45,436 bases of DNA from Apiotrichum sp. Y4204 (GCA_025531455.1 JAMYHL010000140.1:1-45436), one strand, 5' to 3'. Shown: positions 34,153 to 45,436, counted from the stretch's first letter. Program-made: numbers and translations. The notes: a model not told the origin generated them from the sequence alone.

Positions 34153-34244
34153 GATTACTGAAAATAGAATTTTGTGAAATTTGGGTCGGACGAAGGCGAA
34201 TATAATTTTTTTTGTCATTTTTGGGGTGAGCGCCGCGAAACGCG
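34153..34244. repeat. Right copy of the 92-base duplicate flanking the gap
   Basis: It aligns with 33987-34078 at 76 of 92 positions with no gaps. Going from left to right copy, 9 of 16 differences are G to T, 3 are C to A, 2 are A to T and 2 are C to G. It is followed by a run of C with one A (34246-34262). The one-sided changes look like sequencing error next to a homopolymer. Confidence 0.85.
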
Positions 34245-34488
34245 ACCCCCCCCCCCCCCCCCACCCCTTTAAAGTCCTTACATCAATCACTTTAAAGACT
34301 TTGCATCTCTCTTGGGGTCTTCGGCAGTTTCTCGCACCGACATCCGACATCCCCTCTTCGGTCTCCTTATGCGACCTCCTCCCTCTCCCTCCTTCCTTGG
34401 CCACTTCCCTCCCTTCTCTATTCTTTCTCCTCTCAACGTCCTACGCCCTTTCTCCCCTGCCCCATCTCCCTGCCGGAAAACGATCAAG

Positions 34489-34493
34489 AAAAA
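34489..34493 (-). terminator. Pol III terminator of tRNA-Gly
   Basis: Five T residues on the minus strand, 28 bases past the 3' end of the tRNA-Gly sequence. Confidence 0.65.
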
Positions 34494-34521
34494 GCTCGGC
34501 GACACCTTGGCAGCGCCGCTC

Positions 34522-34592
34522 TACATCGTAAGGGAGTCGAACCCCTGCCGCGTCGATGGCAACGACGCATGATACCGTTTCACCAACGATGT
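34522..34592 (-). tRNA. tRNA-Gly (GCC), no intron
   Basis: A 71-base cloverleaf on the minus strand. The acceptor stem ACATCGT/ACGATGT has discriminator A, the anticodon stem CGTCG/CGACG has loop TTGCCAT (anticodon GCC), and the T arm AGGGG/CCCTT has loop TTCGACT. The core string CGTCGTTGCCATCGACG is that of eukaryotic tRNA-Gly(GCC). The first pair is A1:U72 instead of the usual G1:C72. Both sides are changed, so it stays paired. Unlike the other two tRNA genes here, it has no intron. Confidence 0.92.
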
Positions 34593-37271
34593 GAGATGTC
34601 CAGCGTCAACTCGGGACGGTCACCAGACGACGTGTGGTGGTGAAGAAGCTGGGCGGCGACGACCGCCGCTATACGGGTCGAGATCTTGGTTTCATGTTGC
34701 TACGTCTCGGGGCCCCGCGATTCATGATACGGCCAGATTGCCTTGCAGTTTCCCACCTTAATGCCTAGACCGAGTTAAAGGAATCGAGGGAGCTAAGCAG
34801 CGGGTGAGCTGTGGTCGCTGTGACCCTTCAGCTTCCAGCAACGTGGGCAAGGAATCGCAGAGCAAACGTGAGGTTATAACTAAGATTGGGAATAGGGATG
34901 AGGATATTGGGGTCTTGCGGCCCGCCCCATGTCAGTGGAGGGTATCAGCTCGTTGCGTTGACGCGCATGACGGATGTGAATGTGTGACAGGAACCACATG
35001 CGACTCGCCATATCTGTCCTCGCGAACTTCTCATTCCAGACACAATCATTGCAACCCTCACACCCCGTCCTGCGCGGGGCAATGCGCCCCGCTCTCAGAA
35101 GTGACAGATTCCGCTCAGGCGGTTGCGAGGCGCGGGCACCGTTTCAGTCCTCGTGGAGACCGCGCGCTCCCACCCGGCGAGCACGTTGTCGGTCTGAAGT
35201 CCTGGTTTGCATGGTGTGCATGGTGACGGTGGTCAATGCAAACCCTCCAATCTGTACCGCGAGGACACGCGGTTCAAGCGAGGGTTGCTCGGCACTTGTC
35301 CAGGCGATCCAGGCGACGTGACTCCTCCCAACGTTCGTCGACCGTGTACCGTGTACCGTGTACCTTGATCGATGCACGGGCCGCGCAACACGCAATAAAC
35401 ATCTAATCTGCACCACAGATGAAGCATGACGCGTGCACTCCCCTCGATTCCCACCTTCCCAGGCCGGAGACCACGTCCCCAACGGCCTCGACGCGTCCAG
35501 CGCCCGCGCAGAATGTTGCCCTGCCTTGCTGGCGGCTGGTGCCGCCAGTGCGGTTCCCTTCCCCCGCGCGATGAAGAGAGGAATGGGGAACAGCGACAGG
35601 AGCGGGGCCCATCATCCGCCCTCCCGTCGACCTGGGTCCCCGGGCCTAAATGAAGGGTGTCCGAGAGAGGTTGCAGCCCCAATCAACACAGAGTGAATTT
35701 ATTAATGACAGCCAACTGCACATCGGATGCTACGAGCGGCGAGGAAGTAATGATCAGAATGTCTTACCCGCCACAGCGCATACTCACTTCCACCTCGCGG
35801 CCGCCACATACCACGCCCGACATGAATCAAATTCTTGCACCTCCAACGCCGCTCGCGTCGGCGAACGAAACATTGCAGCTGGTGACTTACACATGACTCG
35901 GAGCGGTGCTCGGTCGGCGTGGGCGATCGGAGTGCTTGGGGCATAGGAGATCAGCTGTCCGCGGGTCTGCGGGACATGCCGCCGGAGGCACTGACTACAA
36001 CATGGCGGGCGCGAGGGCCGAGCTACACAGGACTGGTAGCTTCCGGTGGGATCAGGATGGAAGGATGGTGCAGAACGACTTTGCAGACGTCACGTGCGTT
36101 CCCGTCCCGAAAGCCCGAAGCGCCCGTGCACCACGCAAGTTGTGATGCTTTAATGCAGCACCCGAAGATCCGCCTCCCGCTTGGGATCGCCTCGGATCTG
36201 GATCACCCTCTGATCTCGAGCATGGTTCTCGGTATCGTGGCCCAGTGGGCTCTGGGCTCTGTTTTTGCCACCCAAAAGCGTGGATGGCAAATGCTAGAGT
36301 AACATTACCAACAGACGTGAAGGAGCGCAGAGGCACGGCGAGTGCCGCCTGTGATTTTTTTGTATTTTCTTGTAATAATTTGTATGGCATGTAATGCCTC
36401 GGGTATTGGCATCAGGTGACAGCCGGTGGGAGCTGTTGTGCCTGTGGGATAGCGCGAGTCGTAGGCCAAAGGCATAACGTCCAAGGATTCAGGGTGTGAC
36501 ATGTAGATTAAGGCAAAGGGAGATTAACTGCAGCCCTCAGGGGGGACCTCAGGCCCAGGGCGCAGGGCCGCGGCGACGCGGAGCTTTCAGGGTGGCTGGT
36601 GTGCTTTGAATCGCTCCTGATCTCCTGATATCCCAAGCTTGGAGTGGGTGGCGCAGTGGCGCTTGTGTGGCGGCCTCGAGGCTGTTGCATAACGCGGGTG
36701 GCAACAGTCGCGACCCCAATCGACCATGTACACAATTGCGGTGGGCGACAAGGTGTAAGCTGTTAAGCTGTAATGATGGCGTCTGGGCATGCGTCTGGTG
36801 ATCTGGTGCGTGTAAGATTATTGACGTGTCGCGTGACGATTCCTGGACAACACACGTCGGTGGCGACGATGCAGATGACAGTGGCCACAACAACGGAAGT
36901 GTGATGAGATCCATACAATTTTGTATCTTACAGCGAAACTCAAACAACTCAAACCCCCGTACAATGCTATGTGCTATGTGCTAAATGCGGCTCCATGCTT
37001 CTCCATCCTGAGCTCGGTATGCTCTGCTCTGGTTCGGGGATCTTCTTCGCCCCGCCTCTTCGGTCGTGCAATCATGAGTCGTGAGATAAATGATGATCTT
37101 GGGTCAGCCATGAGCATATAAGTTGGAAGGCGTTGCAACGCAACACGGCTGAGAAGCGCTCACATATTACGAGTGGACAAGTTGGCTGGACACAGATTGT
37201 GATCGAGTGCCAAGTGTGACGTGGGCTGGGACAACGGCCTTGGTTGTCACCAAGAATGATTCCAGGAGCAT
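34593..37271. other. Gene-poor region, tRNA-Gly to the Ser/Arg-rich orphan
   Basis: About 2.7 kb with no supportable gene. It contains a three-copy 7-base repeat at 35341-35364. I looked for a 5S rRNA or snRNA in the stretch at about 34680-34900 and did not find the conserved core sequences. ORFs below 150 codons on both strands lack recognisable domains. Confidence 0.4.
35341..35364. repeat. Three copies of a 7-base unit, ACCGTGT
   Basis: Three exact contiguous 7-base units followed by a partial fourth (ACC), in gene-free DNA. Confidence 0.8.
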
Positions 37272-37985
37272 TCATGGGCACGTCGCCGTGCGACGGTGTG
37301 AAGATTTGCTTTTGCCCGAAAGACTGCGTACTGTGGCACCGCGCGAGCCGGATGAGTGGGATCCGTGGACGCGTAGTCGGCTGCGCCAGAGGACGAACAT
37401 CCGGCTCCAGAGAGCTGGTGGTGCGCGGGACGTGCTCTTTGGGCTGGGCTCAACGGCAGTGCTGCGGCTGCGGTTGTGGGTGTGCTCCTTGTGAGATGTG
37501 CGGGGAGCAGTGCGGCTGGTCGAATTCATTGTTGGTGGCTCGGCGTCCTCGACCCAGTTCCAAAACTGCTCCTCGCGTTGAGCACAGCGAGGTGTCCGGC
37601 GTCCAAACCAGATAATACCGTCGTCCTCTGTGTCGAACATGCCGTTCTCCTCCGACATGGCTGAGGAGATAGCGGACTGACCAGACGCACCAGAGGCTGA
37701 GCTGCGTCGCGAAGAGTCGAAACCAACGCGACCTGAGCTTGAGGACGGGCAGTAGTAGTCGGCACGGTTGTAGCAGTCGTAATCATAGTCGTGTGATTCG
37801 GGAGAGGGGGAGCGGACACGGGCACGGCGCGAGGAGGGCGCACCGGACATGCGACGCAAGGGGGCGCCGCGAAGCTCTGGCGACGCTGAGCGCGGGCATG
37901 GTTCTAGTGGCGCGAACCCGTGGGCTGCCTCGACAAAGCCTGCAAACTCGGAGATAGATAGTGTTGGTGCGGAGATGAGTGTCAT
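37272..37985 (-). CDS. Unrecognised Ser/Arg/Pro-rich protein, intronless
   Basis: A continuous 237-codon frame from ATG at 37985 to TGA at 37272. I do not recognise a family. The N-terminus is regular (MTLISAPTLSISEFAGFVEA) and may form a short helix. A Ser/Arg/Pro region follows with RVRSPSPESHDYDYDCYNRA, then a Ser-rich block (SSRRSSASGASGQSAISSAM). Next is the most ordered-looking part, at about 108-150: an acidic and aromatic segment with DTEDDGIIWFGRR and REEQFWNWVEDAEPP. The end is basic, Ser/Thr-rich and disordered. Support for it being real: a TATA element 81-88 bases upstream, strand-specific composition and the Trp/acidic block. Against: no homologue recognised and no intron, although every other protein gene here has at least one. 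A spliced C-terminus is possible. Confidence 0.55.
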   Translation of the reverse strand: MTLISAPTLSISEFAGFVEAAHGFAPLEPCPRSASPELRGAPLRRMSGAPSSRRARVRSPSPESHDYDYDCYNRADYYCPSSSSGRVGFDSSRRSSASGASGQSAISSAMSEENGMFDTEDDGIIWFGRRTPRCAQREEQFWNWVEDAEPPTMNSTSRTAPRTSHKEHTHNRSRSTAVEPSPKSTSRAPPALWSRMFVLWRSRLRVHGSHSSGSRGATVRSLSGKSKSSHRRTATCP

Positions 37986-38065
37986 CTAGGGGTGGTTGAT
38001 GGTGGCGATTGGCGTTGGTGAATGAATATGGGATAGTGCTGGTCGTGATAACGATGTGGTCCCCG

Positions 38066-38073
38066 TTTAAATA
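38066..38073 (-). promoter_or_regulatory. TATA-like box of the Ser/Arg-rich gene
   Basis: TATTTAAA on the minus strand, 81-88 bases upstream of the start codon at 37985. A second AT-rich palindrome, GTTATATAAC, lies at 38116-38125. On the minus strand the DNA further upstream is rich in C and T (about 38200-38770), like the SSN6 leader. Confidence 0.45.
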
Positions 38074-38125
38074 ACGAGTGAATGTGAGGAGGGAGGTTGT
38101 TTGGAAGAGTTGGTTGTTATATAAC

Positions 38126-41100
38126 TTGCGTGTTACTCGCGAGGAAGGGAAATGGGTTGGAATGAGGTTGATGGGATGGGACGTTTATGAGGAATGGGTA
38201 AAGCTGGTGCGCCTCTGGCACTAAAAAAAGCTGGTCGTTTTCTTGTTCTCTCTTTGCGCGCAAGAGGGTCCGGCGAGGAGCTGATGAAAGAGAGAGCGCG
38301 CGCAGGAGCACAGGAGCGGCAGTTGCTGGGGCCGCGGAGCAAGTTTGACCGATGAGGTGTCGCGGCGTCTGCAGATCTGTATTGCGACTCGAAAGAGCGG
38401 AGAGAATACTGCCGGCGGCGGTCCGAGTCTGGCCAGTCTGCCTTGTCTGGACCAGCACAGCACAGGGAGGAGGGGGGGAGAGAGAGAGAAGGGAGTCTGG
38501 AGAGCTCAAAGGGCGTTAAGCGCGGGCGGGTGGGCGGCGACAACGGATGGACGATCAGTGTGCGGCTGCGGAAGGAAGGGGGGGAGGCGGACCGCGAGAG
38601 GGTCCAGAACAGGGCGGAATGTGGCGTGAAGGCAGAGCCGGGTAGCCGGGTGCTCGTGTCCTTTTGTCCTTTGGCAAAATTCGAACTCTCTGTCAGAAGA
38701 AGTAGTGGCAAGGAGACTACGAATGACAATGGGAAGGGGGGACAAAAGACGAAGAGAACAAGTGCGCAACGATGAAGTTTTTGTGCGATGGGAGGGATGA
38801 AGATGACGGACGGGCAGGTGGAGCTGGTCTGATAAAGTATAGTATGTATACATCAAGAATAGCAGCTGATAGTCTTGGGCTGCGGCTTGCGATGCGCATG
38901 TGACAACCAAAAAGACGCGCTGGAGGGGAAGGGGGGGGGGGGGGGGGTGCGCAGAGATCGAGAACAAAGATTCCAACCCAAACAACGCCTAGCGCCTGGT
39001 GTAGCTAGTTAGTGCAGAGAGCTTTTCGATCACTGTGGAGTGGGCGCGGGGCCTCTGCTCTGGTGCCTTGCAGATTGCTTCCTCACTCACCCCCTTTTTT
39101 GCATTATTGTATTTTGTCCTGTTATTTGCTGGTGCCTTTTTCTTCTATTCCTTTTTGCCTCGCAGCAGCGTAACTCTGCCTCTTATGCCCCGCAAGAGCT
39201 CACGGCTCATCGACTTTCATTGTTCCTGGAACAAGCATTTGTCTGGAACATGACCTCTTGTGTCCCACCCATCCCCTCGGTGCGCACAATCGGGCGGGAT
39301 TTCCCACTGTTGCTTTACCGCGGCAGGGGCCGCTACCCCCTGGCGGCCAGCAAAGGAACTAGGAGAAGTTTGCATCACCATTCCTGCGAGGCTGTGACTC
39401 ACGCAATCACTTCACATCACAACGCTGCTTGTGAAATCCTGTTGGTCGGTGTCACAGACAGTGCGCTACGGCTATGCATCGCTCGCACCGCACTAACGAG
39501 TGGGCACACCACTACCCTCGACTGATCTGTCGCCGCACTCTCACTCGCAGCCCAGCGCTGCCGTCCCCTGCCTATCCGCTTCGCGCGCCATCCGCCATTC
39601 CCTACGCGGCCCATCTCCCAAGGTTCCCGCCCACTTCATGAGGACATTTGGCCGTTCGTAGGTATTGGACTTTGTCCTGTGGGCTGCGAGTTCACCCACA
39701 TAATTACCGCAGGGACTGCAGTCGTATATCGCTGAGCCCCCGCGATATCCTGACACAGCGTCCAAGACATTCCATGCCCCACCGATCGCAAACCTTGCCA
39801 CCTGGCTGCACGCTCCACAACGAACTGGCCGCGTTCCAGCATTTCATCACAGCTGACCTCTGTACTATCTACGTATTTCAGCACCCCACATTGAGCTAGT
39901 GTGTCTCCACGACGTCAAGCATAGTACCCCAAGCGTCGTACACGGTTTTAATAGACACCTCTGCGAATCATCTGCCGGTATCTACGAGATCTACCGTAAA
40001 CCCTGTGAACCGCCGACTGAGCCCAACGACGAGATAGCTCGCGCTGGCGGCCAGGATGGTTGGCGTGTTTGGCAATCTAGGGCTCGTGGGCGCATCACGT
40101 TACAGGGCCGTCGATCACCTGACCGTGGCAAGGTTGCCATAGCCGGAGCATTACGAGGGAGGTTTGGTGGAGTTGAGGCGGGACGTGAAAGTTTTTCCTG
40201 ATGGCAGCTGCGGCACATCCCGCTCGCCACACTGTCCACACTATCCACACTGTCTGGGTGTGGACTCGCTGTTCGTGCAGCTGCATCGTTTCGGTATGAC
40301 GATTCGCGCCACTTGAACATCGCGGGACTGGATCGGAATGTACAGTACGTCACAGTGCCGGAACTGTGGAACATGGTCAGTCTTGAGACGACGTTCCTGC
40401 ATCATCCCAACAGCCTCACCCTTCTCTGATATCGGCATCGGTCACCAGGGCGGCACAGCTTTAGTGCTAGTAGGCGTATAAGGTGTTTCAACATTGCAGT
40501 GGCGAGTCATTCAGTGGATGGGTGACCAGCAGGAGCAGGAGTTGGGCGACCACATCGCAAATACAGAACCCAGTAGTATCTCCGCGTTCGTACAGCTCTC
40601 TGAAGCCGCTGGGGCAAGAGAGATTTGCTTCGTTTCACCCTTCAACAGTGTGCAGTGGCCAGTTGGAAGTCGAAGGCCTGGACTCATCGCGATATGTAAT
40701 ACCACTCGGAGCAATGGCAACCGCTGCGGCCAAATGCTGGGGAGCTTTCCTGTCTACATGAACGACTCGAAGACGGCGATGCCATGGATACAGACCACGG
40801 CGGCTGGCGGGTGTCCGCAGTCGGCGCGTTCCTTCTGATCGGTGGCTAGCGGGCAGTTCCCATGGCCTGCAAACGATCCGACGACCAAGGTCCAACACTG
40901 TCGTCGCCGGGTCGTGCCACCTCGCATTGTCAACTCCTCCCCCCACTTGGGAGAGGGACAAGCCCGGCTCCGGATCTGAGCAAGGTTTGTGCCAGAGCTT
41001 ATGGCTGAGATCAGCCACGCACAGCAAGTCACACACATCACAGTAGTGAGTAATCACAGTAATCACAGAAGGTGGCAGGCACGGGTCTGTTGGGCATTCT

Positions 41101-43111
41101 CCCACTCTGTCTTTCCATCCCTGCCTCGGCGCCTCGTACTGTGTACTGAATGCATCTGTGCGGAGCATTCGCTGTTGCCGGAATCGCCGCGGTGCACCCT
41201 GCGGTATCTACGATCAGCGAGCAACCGCAGGATCAGCGGGCCTGGAAGATCAGCGGGCCTGGAACTACAGAAGTGCAGCACGAAACGCGCTTGCGACCCC
41301 TTTGATCGCCCTGCCCCTGGCAAGGGTGCGGACATCAATCATAAAACACCCCTCACCCCTCACTATCACCATCAACGCACAGTTCAGGTCGGCTGTGCGT
41401 ATAGCACAGCTGCGCAAGCCGCGTACTCGCTTCCCGCAGGAGAGAGTGTTTGCTGGAACACAGGGCCAGTTGAGTGGCGGTGTGGCCCCGTTGGTGAGAG
41501 TTCGAGAATGGGCCGCATGAGTCGTTATATCTTCGCTTTCGGCGAATGTGTATGATCTGGGCCCCGCTTTGAGATGCAGTTGGCCCTGGGCCATGGGGAG
41601 ATCCCCCAGTGTCAGTCCGTCCTGCCCATCTCTATGGTGTTGAGCATCGACTTGAAGGCCTGATGGGCAAAAACAGACCCCTTTGGAGACCATTGACACC
41701 AGGCGGCTCTGTGTATGTACCTCTGTGTTCTCTGTACGTACTGTGTGGGGGCTGTCCTATGCCACAACACCCGAATTTCACTCTTCAGCATCTGCATCTC
41801 TTCTGGGCCTTTTCTATTCTTCAATGGTATTTGTGCCTTATGATGGAGGATCTGGCAGACACTCATTCGAGATTTGTGTGATTTTATCATTATTTTCCTG
41901 CTATTCGCGAAACCTCACATCATCCTCATCCATCCCCAGGTGGGTCTGTGGGTCATGAATGCAATCTCTGTGTGAATTGAAGCGAGCTAAGCCCCTGCGA
42001 GTGGTTGGTTGAGGTGCATTGCGGGATCTGGGTGGGGTCAAGAACTTGTGGTCGTGCTCCGGACAACAGAGGAAGCGAAGAGACAGTGCGAACTTGAATC
42101 GCAGATATCGGTGAGCTCGTGTAGTAGATTACAGACGTCGAGCAGTTCTAACGCACAGAACTCGGAGTGTGCAACACCCGTACGGGGAGCAAACGCTGCT
42201 GTTCTAAAACGTTAGTGAGCCAGCGTGCGAGACCCAGAGGGGTGCCATGCCAGCGGGCGACCTTCACCAGTTGATGGTTAGACTTGAACCATGCTGACTC
42301 CGACAGCGTCATTAGGGAGATAGAGCGATGTGAAGATGAGGGGATAAGTCGGTATTGGGAGGTGGACCCGTAGTTTGTGGCCGTCAACGGTAAACGTGAC
42401 CATGGTCAAATAGACGCCAGCGTCAGTGGCGAGCTCGTGGAAGTCTGGATGACAATCCTCTGCCCTCGTACTACACAGGGCTCGTCGAAGGCTGGACTAA
42501 CAACAGTTGAATGCCGCTCGGCGTCCAGTATCGATGATGGGGAAGAGAACCCCGTATACCCTGGGAACGACACTTCCTGGGTACTGGGCGGGCAGACTAT
42601 CGACCAGCACCAAGCAGCACGCGAAGAAGGACAGACGTTTGGCCGGGCGCCAAGATGCGTCACCGATCGATGAGTGAGGCCGTCAGGAGCTCAGTCGAGT
42701 AGCGAGTAAATCATTGATAAAACAGACATAATGGGAGTTGAGGTAGGGGCAAAATGTTTCGAAGAAGAGATAATACAGAAATCATTGCACATAAGTTGTT
42801 GAGGAGGTCCGGTTGCTGTCAGATGACATGCGGATGTACCCGGGGTGCGGGCGCGCGGGCCTCTCATTTTCCTTTCCAGCAAAGACTGCCGGCCCCCGGG
42901 TGAAGCTGTCTGGTCCAGGTCAGATGTTGTCAGTGCCGCCCATCCTCTGCGCCCAGCGTCTGCTCTGGTGACTACCTCGGTGCGCGCGAGACCTCCGAAC
43001 GCCGAGACAGTGGCGTGGCCCATCTCCGTCTCAGCACACATCAGAACTGTCCACATCTGCCCATCTCGCCGCACCTCGCCGAGCTCGTATCGAACCTTGT
43101 TGCATGCACAT
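38126..43111. other. Second large gene-poor region (about 5 kb)
   Basis: No coding region or RNA gene is supportable. The left part (38126-38950) is purine-rich on the plus strand and ends in a run of 16 G at about 38931-38946; it is probably the promoter of the Ser/Arg-rich gene. The remainder has short tandem duplications: CCACACTGT-type at about 40226-40252, AGTAATCAC at about 41047-41065, and a 17-base duplication GATCAGCGGGCCTGGAA at about 41232-41265. ORFs up to 177 codons have no recognisable content. The last few hundred bases belong to the NDUFS3 3' flank. Confidence 0.4.
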
Positions 43112-44482
43112 CTACTTCTTCTCCTCAGCAGGGGGCGGGGGCGGAGGGATCTTGAAGTCCTGGGGGTCAGCGCGTTTTCTCATGGATCACGATTCTGTGT
43201 ACACACCTCCGGGGTCGAGTCCTTGCCGCTGCCAACCTGCTCCCAGGGGGACGCCGCGTCGGCAAAGTTGCGGAACGCCTGGCTGAGCTGCAGAGGCTCG
43301 TAGACAACGCGCTTCTTCTCCTCGTCGTAGCGGACCTCGGAATAGCCCTGATTGTCAGAATGCGCCCCGCACTCATACTGCTTACCGTCAGAGGGAAGTC
43401 TTTCCGCATGGGGTGGCCCTCGAAGCCGTAGTCGGTAAGGATACGGCGACTGTGGTTAGGAAACGCTTCGCTGTACGAGGAGTGGTTCAGCCACACTCAC
43501 AGGTCGGGGTGTCCGGAGAAGAAGACACCAAACATGTCCCAAACCTCACGCTCGTACCAGTTAGCACCCGAGAAGACACCGGACGCGGTAGGGACAGGGG
43601 TGACCTCATCGGCATAGGTCTTCACACGGATACGCGATTGGTGGGCGACGGAGAGGAGGTTATAGACGACCTGTGTGTCAGCAGGCAAACTCATGCAGTA
43701 AGCCGCAAGGTGAGGCTGATAACGCAGATGGGAGTGCACCGGCATGCGGACGGCCTCATGGGGTACGCGCGGGGTCAAGCCGATAACAGCTGCCCCACAA
43801 CGCAAACTGCAACAACTGTAACCTCCACCTTCGCCCTTAAAGCCCTCAAAGCTCCATGACCCACCTCGAAGCGCTTCTCGCGAGTAGGGAAGTCGACGGC
43901 AGTAATGTCAACGACCTGCTTGAACTGGCACTGGGTGTGGTCGCGGAGGAAGGTGAGGACGGGGACAACGCCTGCGGGGGGGATGTAGAGAGTAAGCTCG
44001 TCCTTGTACACCGAGAACTGCTGGATGTACTTGGGCATGCAGGTCGTGAGGTACTGCCCGTAGTTGTGGAGGGGCGTGTTGACGCCGGCGGTCTTGTCGG
44101 CGGGGTTAACGCCAACGGGCTCCGAGAAGGGCGGGACCGAGGGCTGCTCTGCAAGGGTCAGCAAATGATAACATTCAAGTGGGCTGCATGGTCGGGGTGC
44201 TCATGTCGAAGACTGAACGCGCGGAGACGCCGTGCACGAACCGGACCGCGCCGGTGTCCGTCATTGTCCTGATCATATGCGCCGTGCATGTCGACATAGA
44301 CTCCGAGACACCTGGCGTCGAACGCCTAATAACAAGACATTTCGACATGATTCGTGACCGGGAATATCGCGATACGCACCAGCACGGACAACGGCGGCAG
44401 TGCGCAACGAGCGGACGGCGACGGTGGCGGGGCGCGCCGCGCGAAGGCCACTGCGGAGGGCAGCAAGAGACCTGGCAGCCAT
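43112..44482 (-). CDS. NDUFS3: NADH:ubiquinone oxidoreductase 30-kDa subunit (complex I, NDUFS3/NuoC)
   Basis: Core matrix-arm subunit of mitochondrial complex I. Six exons join in phase: 44482-44380, 44148-43865, 43670-43501, 43449-43386, 43347-43207 and 43159-43112, about 269 residues. The first ~34 residues ([20 protein letters not shown] onward) form an Arg/Ala-rich mitochondrial presequence. The mature part includes [40 protein letters not shown] and the family signature from about 168 on: [19 protein letters not shown], then [20 protein letters not shown]. The conserved tail runs from [19 protein letters not shown], with a proline-rich end. The first intron is the longest (231 bases) and has a GTGCGT donor; the exon-1 boundary is the least certain. 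Having complex I separates this fungus from budding and fission yeast. Confidence 0.95.
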
Positions 44483-45436
44483 GTTTGGTGAGCTCGAGGG
44501 GGGGTCGAGAGGTGTGGAGGACGAGGTCGATGGTCTCGAGCTGCAATGCAAGTCGAGGTGGACTGGAGATGCCGTGGTGCTGTGATGGTGCGCAACTCGA
44601 GCAACACGGTTGGTGGAGAATGCAATCGCCTGGCTGGGCTGGGCAAGACAGGACCTGGCGAGTGCCACCCTTCGGAAATAGCGGTGTTATCCCCGCACCC
44701 AGCCTCCACCGTCGCTGACCTCAGGTGTCAGGGCGAGTGGGTCTGCTCAATCCCCCCACCACCCCGTCATCATCACCTGAGCGCCTAAGCACAAGAGCAG
44801 CACAATCACAGTCAACGACCCCCCGTGACCGCATCCGGACCTGGGCTACATGGATGCTTATAAGAGTATTAAAATACCATTACGATCTCTGATTAGGAAA
44901 ACAGTTCATATTTTATTGAATTGAGATGAGTTTGCATTATGCATTCTCCGTCCAGGCAAAACGGGAGCACACACTTCTACTGTATTACACGACAGGGGGT
45001 GAATTCCGGAGACAGGCCCAAGGCACACACCAACTGGCCACAATGGCCAGCCAGCCAGCAGCCAGCCCACACATCCAGTAGTAGTGAACACGCACGCTGT
45101 GATAGCAAGGAGAGTACAGCCACACGCCACACACCATACACCAGCACACCAGCACACCACCATCACCACCAACCATCACCACCCACCACTGGTCGCGTTC
45201 TGCTGTCACTGCACTCACAAGCCAGTCTCTAGTCTCTTCAAAGCAATCGCTATCGCTCTCCCCCTCCCCGTCCCCCGATACCCCCCTCAGCTCTCCGCAC
45301 GGCCCCTTCCTTCCCTTCCAACTTCCTTTCCTTCCCCCCCTCTGTCTTCTTCTGGCGTGACAATCCCCTGCCGATCCGACTCGCTGTCAACAATCGCGCG
45401 ACCGACGTTTGGGGCTGATCTATTCGCACAGAGTCA
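44483..45436. other. Right edge: NDUFS3 promoter and possible promoter of an outside gene
   Basis: About 950 bases without a supportable gene. An AT-rich island lies at about 44858-44940, and a CA/CCA-rich stretch at 45110-45190. The last 200 bases are strongly pyrimidine-rich on the plus strand (CCTTCCTTCCCTTCC at about 45303-45345), which would suit the leader of a plus-strand gene starting beyond the window. Confidence 0.4.

Noticed and set aside
38133..38729. 198-codon minus-strand frame upstream of the Ser/Arg-rich gene
   Set aside because: Ser/Pro/Leu composition expected from CT-rich promoter DNA, with three frames open at the same time.
40516..40527. GGATGGGTGACC, resembling the internal part of 5S rRNA
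   Set aside because: The other conserved 5S segments are missing at the expected spacing on either side, so the match is taken as chance.
40635..41168. 177-codon minus-strand frame
   Set aside because: No domain, composition bias or promoter element; isolated in gene-free DNA.

Overview
The window is nuclear DNA of a basidiomycete fungus, most likely a tremellomycete yeast of the Trichosporonales or Tremellales. That placement is an inference. It rests on intron-dense genes with very short introns (many of 33-60 bases), GC-rich third codon positions, tRNA genes that carry introns, and the fungal set of housekeeping proteins. It is not bacterial: every large gene is broken by GT..AG introns, and there are no operons. 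Exon coordinates were worked out by hand from splice sites, reading phase and family similarity. Each CDS entry gives the outer limits, with the exons in the text.

Layout. At the left end are a prefoldin subunit 5 gene (+) and, tail to tail with it, a DUF4743/Nudix hydrolase gene (-). About 6.9 kb without a supportable gene follows, ending in a pyrimidine-rich leader in front of the SSN6/CYC8 TPR corepressor gene (+). Next come a mitochondrial-type J-domain membrane protein (+), two intron-containing tRNA genes (-; initiator-type Met-CAT and Glu-CTC) and a mitochondrial malic enzyme (-). After a 1.7 kb gap lie a small BTB-like gene (+) and, convergent to it, an ER-type DNAJB12-like J-protein (-). 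DNA polymerase epsilon subunit B (DPB2, -) and the CCR4-NOT subunit NOT3/5 (+) share a divergent promoter. Ribosomal protein uS19 (RPS15, +) and a LURP-one/Tubby-like protein (+) complete the middle part.

The right third is gene-poor. It contains a sequencing gap (29 N) flanked by poly-G and by two diverged copies of the same 92 bases, which is probably an assembly error. It also has a tRNA-Gly(GCC) gene (-), a single intronless gene for an unrecognised Ser/Arg-rich protein (-) inside about 8 kb of otherwise empty DNA, and the 30-kDa subunit of respiratory complex I (NDUFS3, -). The CT-rich DNA at the right edge may be the promoter of a gene outside the window.

The genes do not form one pathway. 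They are ordinary cellular machinery: protein folding, transcriptional repression and mRNA decay, replication, translation and mitochondrial metabolism. I found no mobile element, CRISPR array, toxin, viral gene or biosynthetic cluster, and no convincing undescribed multi-gene system. The most notable items are the gap-flanking duplicate, the extremely short introns and a 15-base micro-exon, the 6-base intron in the Met tRNA, and the isolated Ser/Arg-rich orphan gene.
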